DNA of 64,000 nucleotides from Ga0077523 sp038324085 (GCA_038324085.1 JBBQHP010000017.1:13240-77239); one strand, 5' to 3'. Positions 17,983-26,667 are shown, numbered from the stretch's first letter. Notes: a model not told the origin generated them from the letters alone. Numbers and translations are program-made.

Positions 17983-19311
17983 CTAGGGCAGCCTGGCGAT
18001 GCCTGCGGCAGCCGCCGGACAGGTCAGCCCGGGACGTTGCGCAACCGCGTTCAGCGCAGCGCAAGGATCGACCCGCGCGACGAACCGTTGGCGTCCCGGG
18101 TCCATGGCCGTCGCCTGCAGCACGGCCGCGATCTGCCCGGGTGTCAGTTGCGGTGCGACCTCGAGCAGCAGCGCGGTCAGCCCGCTCACCTGCGCGGCGG
18201 CGAAGGAGGTCCCGGAGAGGAAGGCGAAGCTGCCATTGGGTGTTGCCGTCAGGATGTCCGAACTCGGCGCCTGCAGCGCGGAATGCGACGAAGCGGGCGG
18301 GATGTCGCCATACACGGCGAGTACGCGCGGATGGTTCGCCGGGAATCCGGGCCCGCCGGACTCGTCGCCCGCCGCCACGACGACGATCCCCTGGTCGAGG
18401 GCACGATCGATCAGCAGGCCGAGCAACCGGTCCTGCGGACCGGTGATGCTGAGGTTGATCACGCGCGGTGCCGCGCGCAGCGCGTGCTGGAGCGACTTCG
18501 CAAGCGTGAAGGTGCTGCAGGCGGCGCCCTCGGCGCCGGCGTCCCAGCAGGCGCGCAGCGGCATCACGCGAGCACCGGGCGCCACGCCCACGAGCCCGGT
18601 GCCCGGATCGCTGCGGGCCACGGCGACGCTGGCCACGGCCGTGCCATGAAGCTCCGCGGGGAACTCGCGCCCATCGACGAAATTGCGCGCGCCCGACCAC
18701 TGTCCCGCGAGCACGGGATGGCGCAGATCGACTCCCGTGTCGATCTGCGCGATCGTGACACGGTGACCGGTCGCGATCCGGTGCAGCGAATCGAGGTCGG
18801 TCCAGCCGGCGGCGGGCTGGTCGGCAGGGCCTGCAGGCCCTGCCGCGAGCGTGTGGTAGCGCTCCATCGGCTGCGCCCACGCGACGCGCGAGTCGTGGTT
18901 GAGCGCATCGAGAACGACTGCGGGTTCCGCTCCGTCGGGGACCCGTGCCACGACGCAGTGGATCTCGAGCGCGGGCATGGCCCAGTCGTCCAGCACCACG
19001 AGTCCGCGTTCTGTCGCGATCTCGTCCGCGATGCGCAGCGCCCGGGCCCGTGCGTGACCGTTCGTGTAGCCGGCGCCGTTGTAGTCGTAGGGGCGCAGCG
19101 CAACGCGCACCGGGCTTGGCAGCATGATCATCACCTGCCGGCTCATCGCGACTGCCTCAGTGGAGTACGGTGCGGAGCTGCCGGGCAGCTGCGCGCAGCC
19201 GGCGAGGGCGCCGACGATGGCGAGGAGGGCCATTCCGACAAGCCCGGCGCGTCGATGCATTCCGGGCCCGGACGCGCGCGGTCCGGCGAACGTGGCGCGG
19301 GCGGGTGTCAT
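17983..19311 (-). CDS. S8 subtilase-family lipoprotein protease
   Basis: A 442-residue protein with a lipobox (ALAGCAQ, Cys39), so it is likely anchored in the envelope. The subtilase triad is present: Asp191 (QIDTGVDLRHP), His222 (ELHGTAVASV) and Ser369 (LSGTSFAAAQVSG). The oxyanion-hole position, normally Asn in AAGN, reads AAGDES with Asp316, an unusual change also known in the convertase PC2. The segment before the catalytic domain (residues 55-150) may act as a propeptide. The ATG at 19311 overlaps the anti-sigma stop by 4 bp; a second ATG at 19260 would give a more standard signal peptide. Confidence 0.88.
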   Translation of the reverse strand: MTPARATFAGPRASGPGMHRRAGLVGMALLAIVGALAGCAQLPGSSAPYSTEAVAMSRQVMIMLPSPVRVALRPYDYNGAGYTNGHARARALRIADEIATERGLVVLDDWAMPALEIHCVVARVPDGAEPAVVLDALNHDSRVAWAQPMERYHTLAAGPAGPADQPAAGWTDLDSLHRIATGHRVTIAQIDTGVDLRHPVLAGQWSGARNFVDGREFPAELHGTAVASVAVARSDPGTGLVGVAPGARVMPLRACWDAGAEGAACSTFTLAKSLQHALRAAPRVINLSITGPQDRLLGLLIDRALDQGIVVVAAGDESGGPGFPANHPRVLAVYGDIPPASSHSALQAPSSDILTATPNGSFAFLSGTSFAAAQVSGLTALLLEVAPQLTPGQIAAVLQATAMDPGRQRFVARVDPCAALNAVAQRPGLTCPAAAAGIARLP

Positions 19312-19958
19312 GGCATCGTCCCGAACGAGCCCGGTGCCGGTTGGGCGAAGCGGACTTCGGGTGCCGCGCGCAATCGTGCGAGCGCGTCGGGCTGGTGATC
19401 CGGCGGCAACTCCAGCGTGAACGCGCCGCGACTGTTGGGCCCGTCGACGATGCGCGCGTCGAGTCCACGCAGCAGTTCGCGGACCCTCTGCTGCGGGACT
19501 GCGTCGTCGAACACCACCACCACTGCGTCACCCGAGGTGGTCACGGGCGGGGCATTCGACAACGTGTGGAACGGCGCTGGGGGCGGGGGTTGCAGCATGA
19601 CCAGGAGCAGGACCACGATGACCGCGAACTGCGCGCCCACGAGCGGCGCGATCAGTGCCGGCCGTTGCCACCACGGACGGCGCGCGTTCGCCGCGGGCGC
19701 GGGACGCAGGGCATCGATCTGCGCATGGATGCGCTCCAGCGCGTGCGCCAGCGCGGGCGCGACGGTGTCACTGCGCACCAGTGCGCCCACCGCCCGTTGC
19801 TCTTCGAGTTCATGACGGCAGGCGACGCACTGTCCGAGATGTTCATCCACGCGTGCGCGCTCTAGCGCCTCCAGGGTGCCGTTCACGTACCAGGGCAGCA
19901 ACGCCGTCACGTCACGGTGGTTCGGATCGTCGGAGCTGAAGAAGCGCAACGCGGTCAC
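19308..19958 (-). CDS. Zinc-finger anti-sigma factor with propeptide-like tail
   Basis: A 216-residue protein. The N-terminal zf-HC2 motif (HLGQCVACRHE) is the cytoplasmic sigma-binding module. One membrane helix lies at about residues 107-127 (LIAPLVGAQFAVIVVLLLVML). The periplasmic C-terminus (VVVVFDDAVPQQRVRELL ... ARIVDGPNSRGAFTLELP ... PEVRFAQPAP) resembles a subtilisin propeptide (I9-type) domain. It uses a GTG start 5 bp after the sigma gene stop and overlaps the subtilase gene. The order sigma, anti-sigma, subtilase suggests that the protease or its substrates act through this tail. Confidence 0.85.
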   Translation of the reverse strand: MTALRFFSSDDPNHRDVTALLPWYVNGTLEALERARVDEHLGQCVACRHELEEQRAVGALVRSDTVAPALAHALERIHAQIDALRPAPAANARRPWWQRPALIAPLVGAQFAVIVVLLLVMLQPPPPAPFHTLSNAPPVTTSGDAVVVVFDDAVPQQRVRELLRGLDARIVDGPNSRGAFTLELPPDHQPDALARLRAAPEVRFAQPAPGSFGTMP

Positions 19959-19963
19959 CGGGG

Positions 19964-20548
19964 TTACTCCTCGGCCTGGATCGCCACGCGCAGCTTGCGC
20001 CGGGCGTGAAACATGCGCGTCTTCACCGTGTCGACCGGGCATTCCAGGATCTCGGCGATCTCGGCGTAAGCGTAGCCGTGGTAGTACGTCAGCTCGACGA
20101 CCGCGCGCTGTTCGGGGGAGAGCGCATCGAGCGCGCGTCGCACCTGCCGGCGCACCTGCGCACGCACGGCGTCGCTCTCGGGATCGTCCGGCGAGACAAG
20201 CTCGTCCAGCGGATCGATCGGCTGCACGCTTGCGGCTGCGTGCTTCAGCGCCCTGAGCGACAGGCGATAGGCGATCGCGAAGATCCACGTGGACACGCGC
20301 GACTGCCCCTTGAACGTTCCCGCGCTGCGCCACACCACGAGCATCGTGTCGTTCAGCACTTCCTCGAGCAGGCTCGGGTAGCGCATGACCTGATCGAGGA
20401 AGCGCGTGAGGCGCGGCCAGTAATTGCGATACAGGCGATCGAAGGCGCGCCGGTCGCCGTCCGCAATGCGGACCAGCAGCGCGCGTTCGTCGGCGTCGGA
20501 CGGAAGCTGCGGATCACTGCGGCGCGGCACGCTATCCATGGCGATCAT
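19964..20548 (-). CDS. ECF RNA polymerase sigma factor
   Basis: A 194-residue sigma-70 family factor of the extracytoplasmic-function type. Region 2 is FDRLYRNYWPRLTRFLDQV...LLEEVLNDTMLVVWRSAGTFKGQSRVSTWIFAIAYRLSL. Region 4 is ALDALSPEQRAVVELTYYHGYAYAEIAEILECPVDTVKTRMFHARRKL, an intact helix-turn-helix. The start is one of two nearby ATGs (20548 or 20539), neither with a strong ribosome-binding site. It is followed at once by its cognate anti-sigma gene. It should direct transcription of an envelope regulon, probably including its own operon. Confidence 0.9.
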   Translation of the reverse strand: MIAMDSVPRRSDPQLPSDADERALLVRIADGDRRAFDRLYRNYWPRLTRFLDQVMRYPSLLEEVLNDTMLVVWRSAGTFKGQSRVSTWIFAIAYRLSLRALKHAAASVQPIDPLDELVSPDDPESDAVRAQVRRQVRRALDALSPEQRAVVELTYYHGYAYAEIAEILECPVDTVKTRMFHARRKLRVAIQAEE

Positions 20549-20709
20549 TGTAGCGGTCCGGGCTGCGGAATCGGGGAACACGACCATCACTGTCGGTGCC
20601 GGCGATCGCCGGAATGCATCCTCCGGTCGGCGCAAGTGGGTGGATTGAACCTTTTTCGCTCTCGCCGGCACCTACCGCAGGTCGGAGCCGTCTTTGCGAG
20701 CCACCCGCC

Positions 20710-21438
20710 ATGCATAGCCAACCCGGAGCCCCGTCGATCATGCTTTCATTCATCACTTCGGGTATCGCAGCGCTCGCCATGCTGATGGCGCTGCAACCGC
20801 TTGCCGCCGTGGCCGCGATCGCGAACGGTCAGGTGGACGACTTCGAGGACGGCAGCCTGCAGGGGTGGAGCGTGGGCGCCGCCAATCCGCAGCCACCGAT
20901 CAACGTGGCATCGGGCGGGCCGGGCGGGCCGGACGACAACTATCTGGGTTTCGCTTCGACGGGTGTGGCCGGACCGGGCGGCAAGCTGGCGTTGTTCGCT
21001 GTGGACCACTGGACCGGCGATTACCTCGCAGCCGGGGTCTCGTCGATCCGCATGCAGGTGCGCAACTTTGGTCAGACCGATCTGCTGCTGCGTCTCATCC
21101 TCGAAGACGGCGTTCACTTCCAGAGCCTCATCTCGGCGGGCGCGGTGAGCCTCCTGGCAGGCGGCGACTGGACCTCCGTCTCGTTTGCGCTCGGCGCCGC
21201 AGATCTCGTCGGCGGCGACTACGCCACTGTCCTCGGCAGCGTGACGACGTTGAATCTGGTGCACAGCCCGGGCACGGTTCCCGCCCGCTCATCGGTGCCG
21301 AACATCGCCGCCCAGATCGGCGTCGACAACATCGCCGCGGTGCCCGAGCCGAAAGCGTTCGCGTTGCTCGCACTCGGCCTCGGGGTGTTCGCGTTGCGCA
21401 TCGTGTCCCGGCCGGGTCGCGCTACGACAACCGGCTAG
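20710..21438 (+). CDS. PEP-CTERM anchored secreted protein
   Basis: Up to 242 residues; the start could be the ATG at 20710 or the one at 20740. A signal peptide (LSFITSGIAALAMLMALQPL...) precedes a Gly-rich beta-sandwich region beginning DDFEDGSLQGW, typical of carbohydrate-binding-like extracellular domains. The C-terminus is the PEP-CTERM signal: VPEPKAF, a hydrophobic helix and an Arg-containing tail. Such proteins are sorted by an exosortase, which is not encoded in this window. It heads a group of three PEP-CTERM genes and is divergent from the ECF sigma gene. Ligand unknown. Confidence 0.8.
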   Translation: MHSQPGAPSIMLSFITSGIAALAMLMALQPLAAVAAIANGQVDDFEDGSLQGWSVGAANPQPPINVASGGPGGPDDNYLGFASTGVAGPGGKLALFAVDHWTGDYLAAGVSSIRMQVRNFGQTDLLLRLILEDGVHFQSLISAGAVSLLAGGDWTSVSFALGAADLVGGDYATVLGSVTTLNLVHSPGTVPARSSVPNIAAQIGVDNIAAVPEPKAFALLALGLGVFALRIVSRPGRATTTG

Positions 21439-21488
21439 GTCCAGACCGCAAGCGGGTGCCCGGGAAAACGCACAGGAGACATCACGCC

Positions 21489-23066
21489 ATGAAAGCCAAG
21501 TTCGCGATTTGCACCGGCCTCGCTGCCGTGGCGTTCGGCGGCCCGGTGTGGGCCCAGACGGGCCTGCCCTCGATTTCAAAAGGCGACATCGCGGTCCATC
21601 TCCAGTCGATCGTGACCGGTCTGGGCGCGCCGGACTATGCGATCAGCCCGCCGGGCGACCTGGACCGTCTGTTCGTCGTGGAACAGAAAGGCCTGTTGCA
21701 GGTGGTGCAGAACGGCAGCCTGCTGCCGACCCCGGCGCTCGACCTCCAGGCGCTGGTTTCACCGCCCTTCAACGCGGGCAACGCGAACGACGAGCGCGGC
21801 TTTCTCGGGCTTGCCTTCCATCCCGGTTTCAACGATCAGCAGAGCGCGGGATACCGGACCCTGTACACCTTCACGACGGAGAGCATCGCGCCCGGGACGG
21901 GGCCGACGTATGCAGCGCCCAACGCCGCCGTGCAGACCTACAGGAGCGTCGTCAGCGAATGGACGATGTCGGCTGCGGATCCGAATCTGGTGGACGTCGC
22001 CTCACGGCGCGAGATCGTCTCCTTCGGCAAGAACGCGGGCAACCACAACGGTGGCACGATCGCTTTCGGGCCGGACGGCTACCTGTATCTGGGGCTGGGC
22101 GATGGCGGCAATGCGAACGACGCGGGCGCCAGCCACATCGAACCAGGCGGCAACGCGCAGAACCTCTCCACGCCGCTGGGCAAGATGCTGCGAATCGACC
22201 CGGTCAACCCGGCGCTGACCGCCGCCAGTGCCGACCCGATCAGCGGCAACGGGCAGTACCGGATCCCGGTGACCAATCCATATCAGAATGCGGGGCAGGT
22301 CCCGGAGACCTTCGCGTACGGATTGCGCAATCCGTATCGCTTCAGCTTCGACCGGCAGACGGGCGCGCTGATCCTCGCCGATGTGGGCCAGAACAACATC
22401 GAGGAAATCGACAGCATCGTACTGGGCGGCAACTACGGCTGGGCGGTCAAGGAAGGCGATTTCCTCTTCAATCACGCGACCGGTCCGGGTGGCGCGGCGG
22501 GCACCATCGGGGCGCGCAGTCCCGGCGATCCGCTCGGGCTGATCGATCCGATCTCGGGACCGCTCGGCACGCTCGAATACGACCACGCCGACGGCATCGC
22601 CATCACCGGCGGCTTCGTCTATCGCGGTGCCGCCATACCGGAACTGTATGGCAAGTACGTCTTTGGCGACCTGGCGCTCCGCAATCTGCCACCCCGGGCG
22701 GACGGTCGCCTTTTCTATGCCGATCTCGCAACCGGAGAGATCAGGGAATTCCTCCTGCCGCAATTCGATGACGGCGTCCTGCCCGACGGGCTCACGGTGC
22801 ACGGCTTCGGCGAAGACGGCAGCGGCGAACTGTATGCACTCGTGACCAATACGCCGGCCGATGGCGTCGGCGGCATCCTCTACCGCATCGCTCCGGTGCC
22901 GGAACCGGGCACGCTGGCGCTGATGTCGGTGGGCCTGATCGCGCTGTTCCGTTATGGACGGCGCCGCGGGTTCCGTGGGTCGGTGCAAAGGATTTCCCCT
23001 CGTGGCGTGCGCACCGAATCGGATTCCTCATGGTCCCTGTCACGCCTCGCCGGCGATGGCGCGTGA
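21489..23066 (+). CDS. PQQ-type sugar dehydrogenase with PEP-CTERM anchor
   Basis: A 525-residue exported six-bladed beta-propeller of the soluble glucose/sorbosone dehydrogenase family. Typical motifs are GDLDRLFVVEQKG, GFLGLAFHPGF, NHNGGTIAFGPDGYLYLGLGDGG, GGNYGWAVKEGD and GGFVYRGAAIPELYGKYVFGDL. The signal peptide ends VWAQ. A PEP-CTERM motif (VPEPGTLALMSVGLIALFRYGRRRG) stands near residue 475, which would tether the enzyme outside the cell. Unusually, about 33 residues follow the Arg cluster, whereas PEP-CTERM proteins normally end there; a small frameshift or lost stop may explain this. An AGGAGAC ribosome-binding site precedes the ATG. Confidence 0.85.
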   Translation: MKAKFAICTGLAAVAFGGPVWAQTGLPSISKGDIAVHLQSIVTGLGAPDYAISPPGDLDRLFVVEQKGLLQVVQNGSLLPTPALDLQALVSPPFNAGNANDERGFLGLAFHPGFNDQQSAGYRTLYTFTTESIAPGTGPTYAAPNAAVQTYRSVVSEWTMSAADPNLVDVASRREIVSFGKNAGNHNGGTIAFGPDGYLYLGLGDGGNANDAGASHIEPGGNAQNLSTPLGKMLRIDPVNPALTAASADPISGNGQYRIPVTNPYQNAGQVPETFAYGLRNPYRFSFDRQTGALILADVGQNNIEEIDSIVLGGNYGWAVKEGDFLFNHATGPGGAAGTIGARSPGDPLGLIDPISGPLGTLEYDHADGIAITGGFVYRGAAIPELYGKYVFGDLALRNLPPRADGRLFYADLATGEIREFLLPQFDDGVLPDGLTVHGFGEDGSGELYALVTNTPADGVGGILYRIAPVPEPGTLALMSVGLIALFRYGRRRGFRGSVQRISPRGVRTESDSSWSLSRLAGDGA

Positions 23067-23136
23067 GGGCGAATTTCTCGATCGGGCGGCCGACTGCGGC
23101 TGCCTCCTTCAACCGTGTGAAACAAAGGAAACCACC

Positions 23137-23721
23137 ATGAACATCTTCCGGGTCGCATTGGTCGCTGCGCTGTTTTTGGGCGGGGGCGCGGCGCAGGCGC
23201 ACATCCAGACATTCACGGGCACGCTCGCACCCGAACTTCCCGGTGCCACGGGGACGGGTAGCGTGACCGTCGACTACGAAGAGGAAGTGCATCTGCTCAC
23301 GATCACGACGTCCTTCAGCGGCCTGTCCGGGCTCACGTCATTGGCCCACATTCATTGCTGCCTGGCGACGCCGGGCAGCGGAACTGCCGGCGTTGCGGTG
23401 AAGCCGCCTTCGCTGGACGACTTCCCGCTGGGCGTGCAAGCGGGCGACTATTCGCACACCTTCGATCTGTCGGTGGACGGCGTGATGAACCAGGCGTTCA
23501 TCAATCTCAACGGCGGCACCAAGACAGCCGCCGAGGCAGCCCTCGTGTCCGCGTTCAACGTGGGCACGGCCTACCTGAACATCCACACGTCCACCTTCGG
23601 CGGCGGCGAGATTCGCGCATTCCTCGCACCGGCCGCAGCGGTTCCCGAGCCCGCCACGTACGGCTTGCTGCTCGCGGGTCTGGGTTTGATCGGCATGGTG
23701 GCGCGGCGCCGGCGGCGCTGA
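23137..23721 (+). CDS. CHRD-domain PEP-CTERM protein
   Basis: A 194-residue secreted protein. The signal peptide ends GGAAQA. The CHRD domain spans about residues 22-165, with the family-typical LAHIHCC, FDLSVDGVMNQAFINLNGG and TAYLNIHTSTFGGGEIRAFL segments. The C-terminus VPEPATYGLLLAGLGLIGMVARRRRR is a textbook PEP-CTERM sorting signal. It lies 70 bp after the dehydrogenase gene and may be co-transcribed with it. CHRD domains are thought to be surface or matrix proteins; the molecular role is unknown. Confidence 0.9.
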   Translation: MNIFRVALVAALFLGGGAAQAHIQTFTGTLAPELPGATGTGSVTVDYEEEVHLLTITTSFSGLSGLTSLAHIHCCLATPGSGTAGVAVKPPSLDDFPLGVQAGDYSHTFDLSVDGVMNQAFINLNGGTKTAAEAALVSAFNVGTAYLNIHTSTFGGGEIRAFLAPAAAVPEPATYGLLLAGLGLIGMVARRRRR

Positions 23722-23734
23722 GCGGCGCAGGAAG

Positions 23735-23755
23735 CCCGCAACCATTCGTTGCGGG
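23735..23755 (+). terminator. Hairpin after the PEP-CTERM group
   Basis: A 7-bp perfect stem (CCCGCAA/TTGCGGG) with a 7-nt loop begins 14 bp after the CHRD stop. There is no T-run after it, so it is a hairpin with possible terminator or mRNA-stabilising function rather than a textbook intrinsic terminator. Confidence 0.45.
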
Positions 23756-23847
23756 AATTCGCCGGCCTCGAACGTGATCCGATCGCGATCGCGCCGCCGA
23801 TGGCAGCGCGATCGCAGCGCGCTACCCGTGCGCGCCTTCGTGCCCGA

Positions 23848-24615
23848 TCAGCGTCGCTCCATCGATGCCGGCGCGCGCCGGCGTCGGCGCTCGGCTGTCG
23901 TGACGATACGTATTCGTGCCGCGCCCGCCGCGAGTGCGGCCGACAGGCTGCGGGTGATGCGCAGCGCGACCCAGTCCACGACGCAATAGGCCGCGGCAAT
24001 CCCGCTCGGTGGGTTGCCGATGCCCAGGGTGCCGGTTGGATCGGTGAACGCCCAGGTCCACGTGCCGAGTGCCGTGCCCATCAGCTCCAGGAATGCCGTG
24101 ATGAAGAACGCCGAGGCGTACACCGCGGGTGCGCGGCTCCTCAGCACGAACAGCGCGAATATGCCGTACAGCAGCAATCCGAAGGTATCCGTGCGCTCGG
24201 CCAGGGTGACACCCCACAAGGCCCACAGGCCACCGAGGACCAGCGCCGCCCGGCAGGCGAGGGCGCGATGCTGGCGCACGGCCGGCATGCGCGCCATCAT
24301 GATCGCCGCCAGATAGACGAGACCATGGCCGGGCGGCACGAACGAGGGCACGTTCTCCAGGCGATACACATAGAAGCCGAGCAGCGGCGCCGCCACGAAC
24401 TCGCCGAGCGTCGCGAAGGCCGCCGCGACCAGGACCTGACGGCGCAGATCGGGTGGTTCGCCGGCCAGCAGGCAGGCGAGCAGACCCCACGTGATCGCAC
24501 CGATCGCGTATTGCTCACCGAGGCTCGTGCCGCGATCCACGGCGAGCGCGAGCGCGATCCAGACCAGCACCACGGCCAGGACGAAGCGATTTCGGTCGAA
24601 CGCGATCAGTCGCAT
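23848..24615 (-). CDS. Multi-pass membrane protein of unknown function
   Basis: A 255-residue protein from an ATG at 24615. Seven or so hydrophobic helices are spread over residues 10-235, beginning FVLAVVLVWIALALAVDRG. Motifs that stand out are EFVAAPLLGFYVYRLENVPSFVPPGHGLVYLAA, FFITAFLELMGTALGTWTWAF and NPPSGIAAAYCVVDWVAL. I do not recognise a family with confidence. A resemblance to carotenoid-associated or lysoplasmalogenase-like membrane proteins is possible but unproven. The C-terminus is Arg-rich and cytoplasmic. It stands alone, with a 494-bp gap upstream. Confidence 0.7.
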   Translation of the reverse strand: MRLIAFDRNRFVLAVVLVWIALALAVDRGTSLGEQYAIGAITWGLLACLLAGEPPDLRRQVLVAAAFATLGEFVAAPLLGFYVYRLENVPSFVPPGHGLVYLAAIMMARMPAVRQHRALACRAALVLGGLWALWGVTLAERTDTFGLLLYGIFALFVLRSRAPAVYASAFFITAFLELMGTALGTWTWAFTDPTGTLGIGNPPSGIAAAYCVVDWVALRITRSLSAALAAGAARIRIVTTAERRRRRAPASMERR

Positions 24616-25109
24616 GGGTAGGGCCTCGCCGGGACACCTGCCCCAGCCGTGCTTTGCGCCTTGATTGCGCTCGTTCTGGAGGTCACGCAGGTCCGTCCCA
24701 AGTGTTACAGGCCCTCGTCGGGTGCCGCCAGGAATCGCGGCGGCGTCGGCGGTGCATACGCCCGCACCGGGTCGATTGGATTTGGACGCATGGTAGCCGA
24801 TTGCGGCGCTGCGCTCGCACCCCGCCGCCGGTCGCGGCAATAGCCGCGCGCCGACAGTGCATGCGTGACAGGCCCTAACGAATCGTGCCCCCACCGTGCC
24901 GTCACCGGCAACGTGACCGCAGTCATTTCCGGCTCGTGACGAACGGCACTGGTCGCGCGTGCGGGGGTCCGTAGGCTTCGGAACGCGGCTGTCGCCGTGG
25001 CGGTGCGAAGCGCCGACGGCGATGCTTTGCGGGACGGGTGCGCTGGATCGCCACCCGCGAAGCAGCGGCCGGGCAGCCGCGCGAGTGGTAACCAGGGAGA
25101 TCGGTAGCG
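24616..25109. other. 494-bp gap with one dyad-symmetric site
   Basis: No convincing gene is seen. The gap separates divergent genes and should hold both promoters. It contains a TGACCGCAGTCA dyad at about 24914-24925 that recurs at two other positions nearby, and a second spaced GTCAC...GTGAC pair just before it. Confidence 0.5.
24912..24927. promoter_or_regulatory. TGAC-N4-GTCA dyad, copy 1
   Basis: CGTGACCGCAGTCATT. It matches the copy at 25495-25510 in 15 of 16 positions and is related to the copy at 28698-28712. It lies about 185 bp upstream of the gene at 25110. Immediately upstream, GTCACCGGCAACGTGAC forms another inverted pair sharing the GTGAC half. This is probably a transcription-factor site; the protein is unknown, and the adjacent NarL-type regulator is a candidate. 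Confidence 0.45.
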
Positions 25110-25499
25110 ATGGAATTTCTCGACTTGATCCGGATCGCCGATTCGGCGCAGGACGTGCTGCAGGTGCTGGGCAGCTACGTGGAGTCGTTGCAGAACGTCG
25201 ACGTGATACCCGATTGGTGCCTGCGCGGGCCGATCGACGGCGAATACGAAGTTCGGCGCCGCACGGCGGCATTGCTCGCGGTGGTCGACGCAGCGTCGCT
25301 CCGGCTCGACGACCGCGGCTGTCTCGTCGCCAAGCAGGCCTTGAACGTGTTCGCCGCGGCGGCCGGGCAATTGCGAGGCAACGGCGGAAGCCGGCCGCCG
25401 GCGGACATGCCGGGCGCTGCCCGCGGCGATCCCGATGCGGGGCGTCGCGCGGAACCCCGTGAGGCGCTGCGCAGCGGCGAGGGGCAGCGCGGCTCGTGA
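25110..25499 (+). CDS. Hypothetical protein, 129 residues
   Basis: The start has a GGGAG sequence 13 nt upstream of the ATG. Residues 1-90 (MEFLDLIRIADSAQDVLQVL...WCLRGPIDGEYEVRRRTAALLAVVDAA...) have the balanced composition of a real helical protein, while the last 40 are low-complexity and charged. I recognise no domain. It has a regulatory dyad upstream and another overlapping its stop codon. The neighbourhood suggests a link with the NarL-type system, but no function can be assigned. Confidence 0.5.
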   Translation: MEFLDLIRIADSAQDVLQVLGSYVESLQNVDVIPDWCLRGPIDGEYEVRRRTAALLAVVDAASLRLDDRGCLVAKQALNVFAAAAGQLRGNGGSRPPADMPGAARGDPDAGRRAEPREALRSGEGQRGS

Positions 25500-25510
25500 C
25501 CGCTGTCATT
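25495..25510. promoter_or_regulatory. TGAC-N4-GTCA dyad, copy 2
   Basis: CGTGACCGCTGTCATT overlaps the stop codon of the preceding gene and faces the 223-bp gap (25500-25722) that ends at the 3' end of the regulator gene. A TCATGAC half-site follows 8-9 bp later. No gene starts after it in the plus direction, so it may mark an unannotated transcript or act at a distance. Confidence 0.4.
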
Positions 25511-25722
25511 GCATTTCATGACCCAGGCAACTGGGTGGCGCCGAGTGCGTTCGTCAAAAAAAGCCTCGCACTGGAATGCGCTTCCAATCGACGTTGCCGA
25601 TGACGTCGCCCATTGCGGGCACGCCGCAAGGTGTGCTGCCGGTCGGGAGGCCGGGTCCGCAGCCGGGCAGCCGCGAACCCTCCGCTGCCCCGCGGGCCCC
25701 TTGCCATGTCACCCAACGTCGC

Positions 25723-26490
25723 CTAGCGGGGCCGCAGCACTTTCAATGCGAGTTCCATACGCGACTTGGCGTGCAGCTTTTCCATGATCCGGCTCACGTA
25801 ATTCTTCACCGTGCCCTCGGCGAGGAAGATGGTGCGCGCGATGTCCCTGTTGTTCATGCCCTCGGCGATCAGGGCGAGGATGCGCTCCTCGCGCCGGGTG
25901 AGGCGATCCTGATCGGCTTCGGGATCGTCGACCTCGTGGAGTTCGCGCGCCGGGTCTCTCGGCAGCACGGCTATGTTCGTCTCGGCGGGCGCGGGCGATC
26001 CGTGCGCCGCTGCGTCATGGGCCGGCAGGCGCCGGAATTGATCCATGACCTTCCGCGCGATGTTCGGCGCGAGTCGGGACTCGCCGCGATGAACGGCGCG
26101 GATGGTCTCGAGCACGGCCGACTCCTGGGCGTCCTTCAGCAGATAGGCCTGAGCCCCGGCCCGGATCGCCTCGAACACGAGGTCGTCCGTGTCGAAAGTC
26201 GTCAGCACGACCACCTGGACACCGGGCATCTCCGCGGTGATCGCACGCGTCGCCGCCACGCCACCGAGACGGGGCATCTGCAGGTCCATGAGGATCACGT
26301 CGGGGCGATGCACACGCGCCAGTTCGATCGCCTCCTCGCCGTCCGCAGCCGGCGCCACCATCTCGATGTCCGGTTCGGTCTCCAGCATCAGCCCCAGGCC
26401 GCGCCGGATGATGGCCTGGTCGTCCACCACCATCACGCGGATACGGGCGGGGTGGGCGGTGGAATCTTCGATTTCGGCGTCGGGAATCAT
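25723..26490 (-). CDS. NarL/FixJ-family response regulator
   Basis: A 255-residue regulator. The receiver domain (residues 17-135) has the acidic pair VVDDQ, phosphorylation site Asp69 (VILMDLQMP) and the Lys of YLLKDA. A long linker leads to a LuxR-type helix-turn-helix at the C-terminus (LTRREERILALIAEGMNNRDIARTIFLAEGTVKNYVSRIMEKLHAKSR). It is transcribed divergently from the sensor kinase at 26668 with 177 bp between, and the pair almost certainly form one two-component system. Its likely targets include the nearby htrA-like gene, based on shared dyad motifs. Confidence 0.93.
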   Translation of the reverse strand: MIPDAEIEDSTAHPARIRVMVVDDQAIIRRGLGLMLETEPDIEMVAPAADGEEAIELARVHRPDVILMDLQMPRLGGVAATRAITAEMPGVQVVVLTTFDTDDLVFEAIRAGAQAYLLKDAQESAVLETIRAVHRGESRLAPNIARKVMDQFRRLPAHDAAAHGSPAPAETNIAVLPRDPARELHEVDDPEADQDRLTRREERILALIAEGMNNRDIARTIFLAEGTVKNYVSRIMEKLHAKSRMELALKVLRPR

Positions 26491-26667
26491 CGGGGGCAGC
26501 GGCGGTGGGCGTGAGCGGCGTTATCGGAGCGTCGCTCAATGCCTGCTCCGACGCGGTGGCGGGTTGCGAGTTCAATGCCGGCGCAGAAATCCGATCCGAC
26601 GGGCATGATACGACCCGAGCCCTCGCCAGCGCGAGGGATGCCGGTCGGAAATCGGTCTGACCTGCCC

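Noticed and set aside
20647..20680. GAACCTTTTT upstream of the first PEP-CTERM gene as an ECF-type -35
   Set aside because: The half-site resembles ECF -35 elements, but no matching -10 was found at 15-17 bp.
25509..25787. 92-codon plus-strand ORF after the second dyad
   Set aside because: It overlaps the 3' end of the response-regulator gene, lacks a ribosome-binding site and has no recognisable fold.
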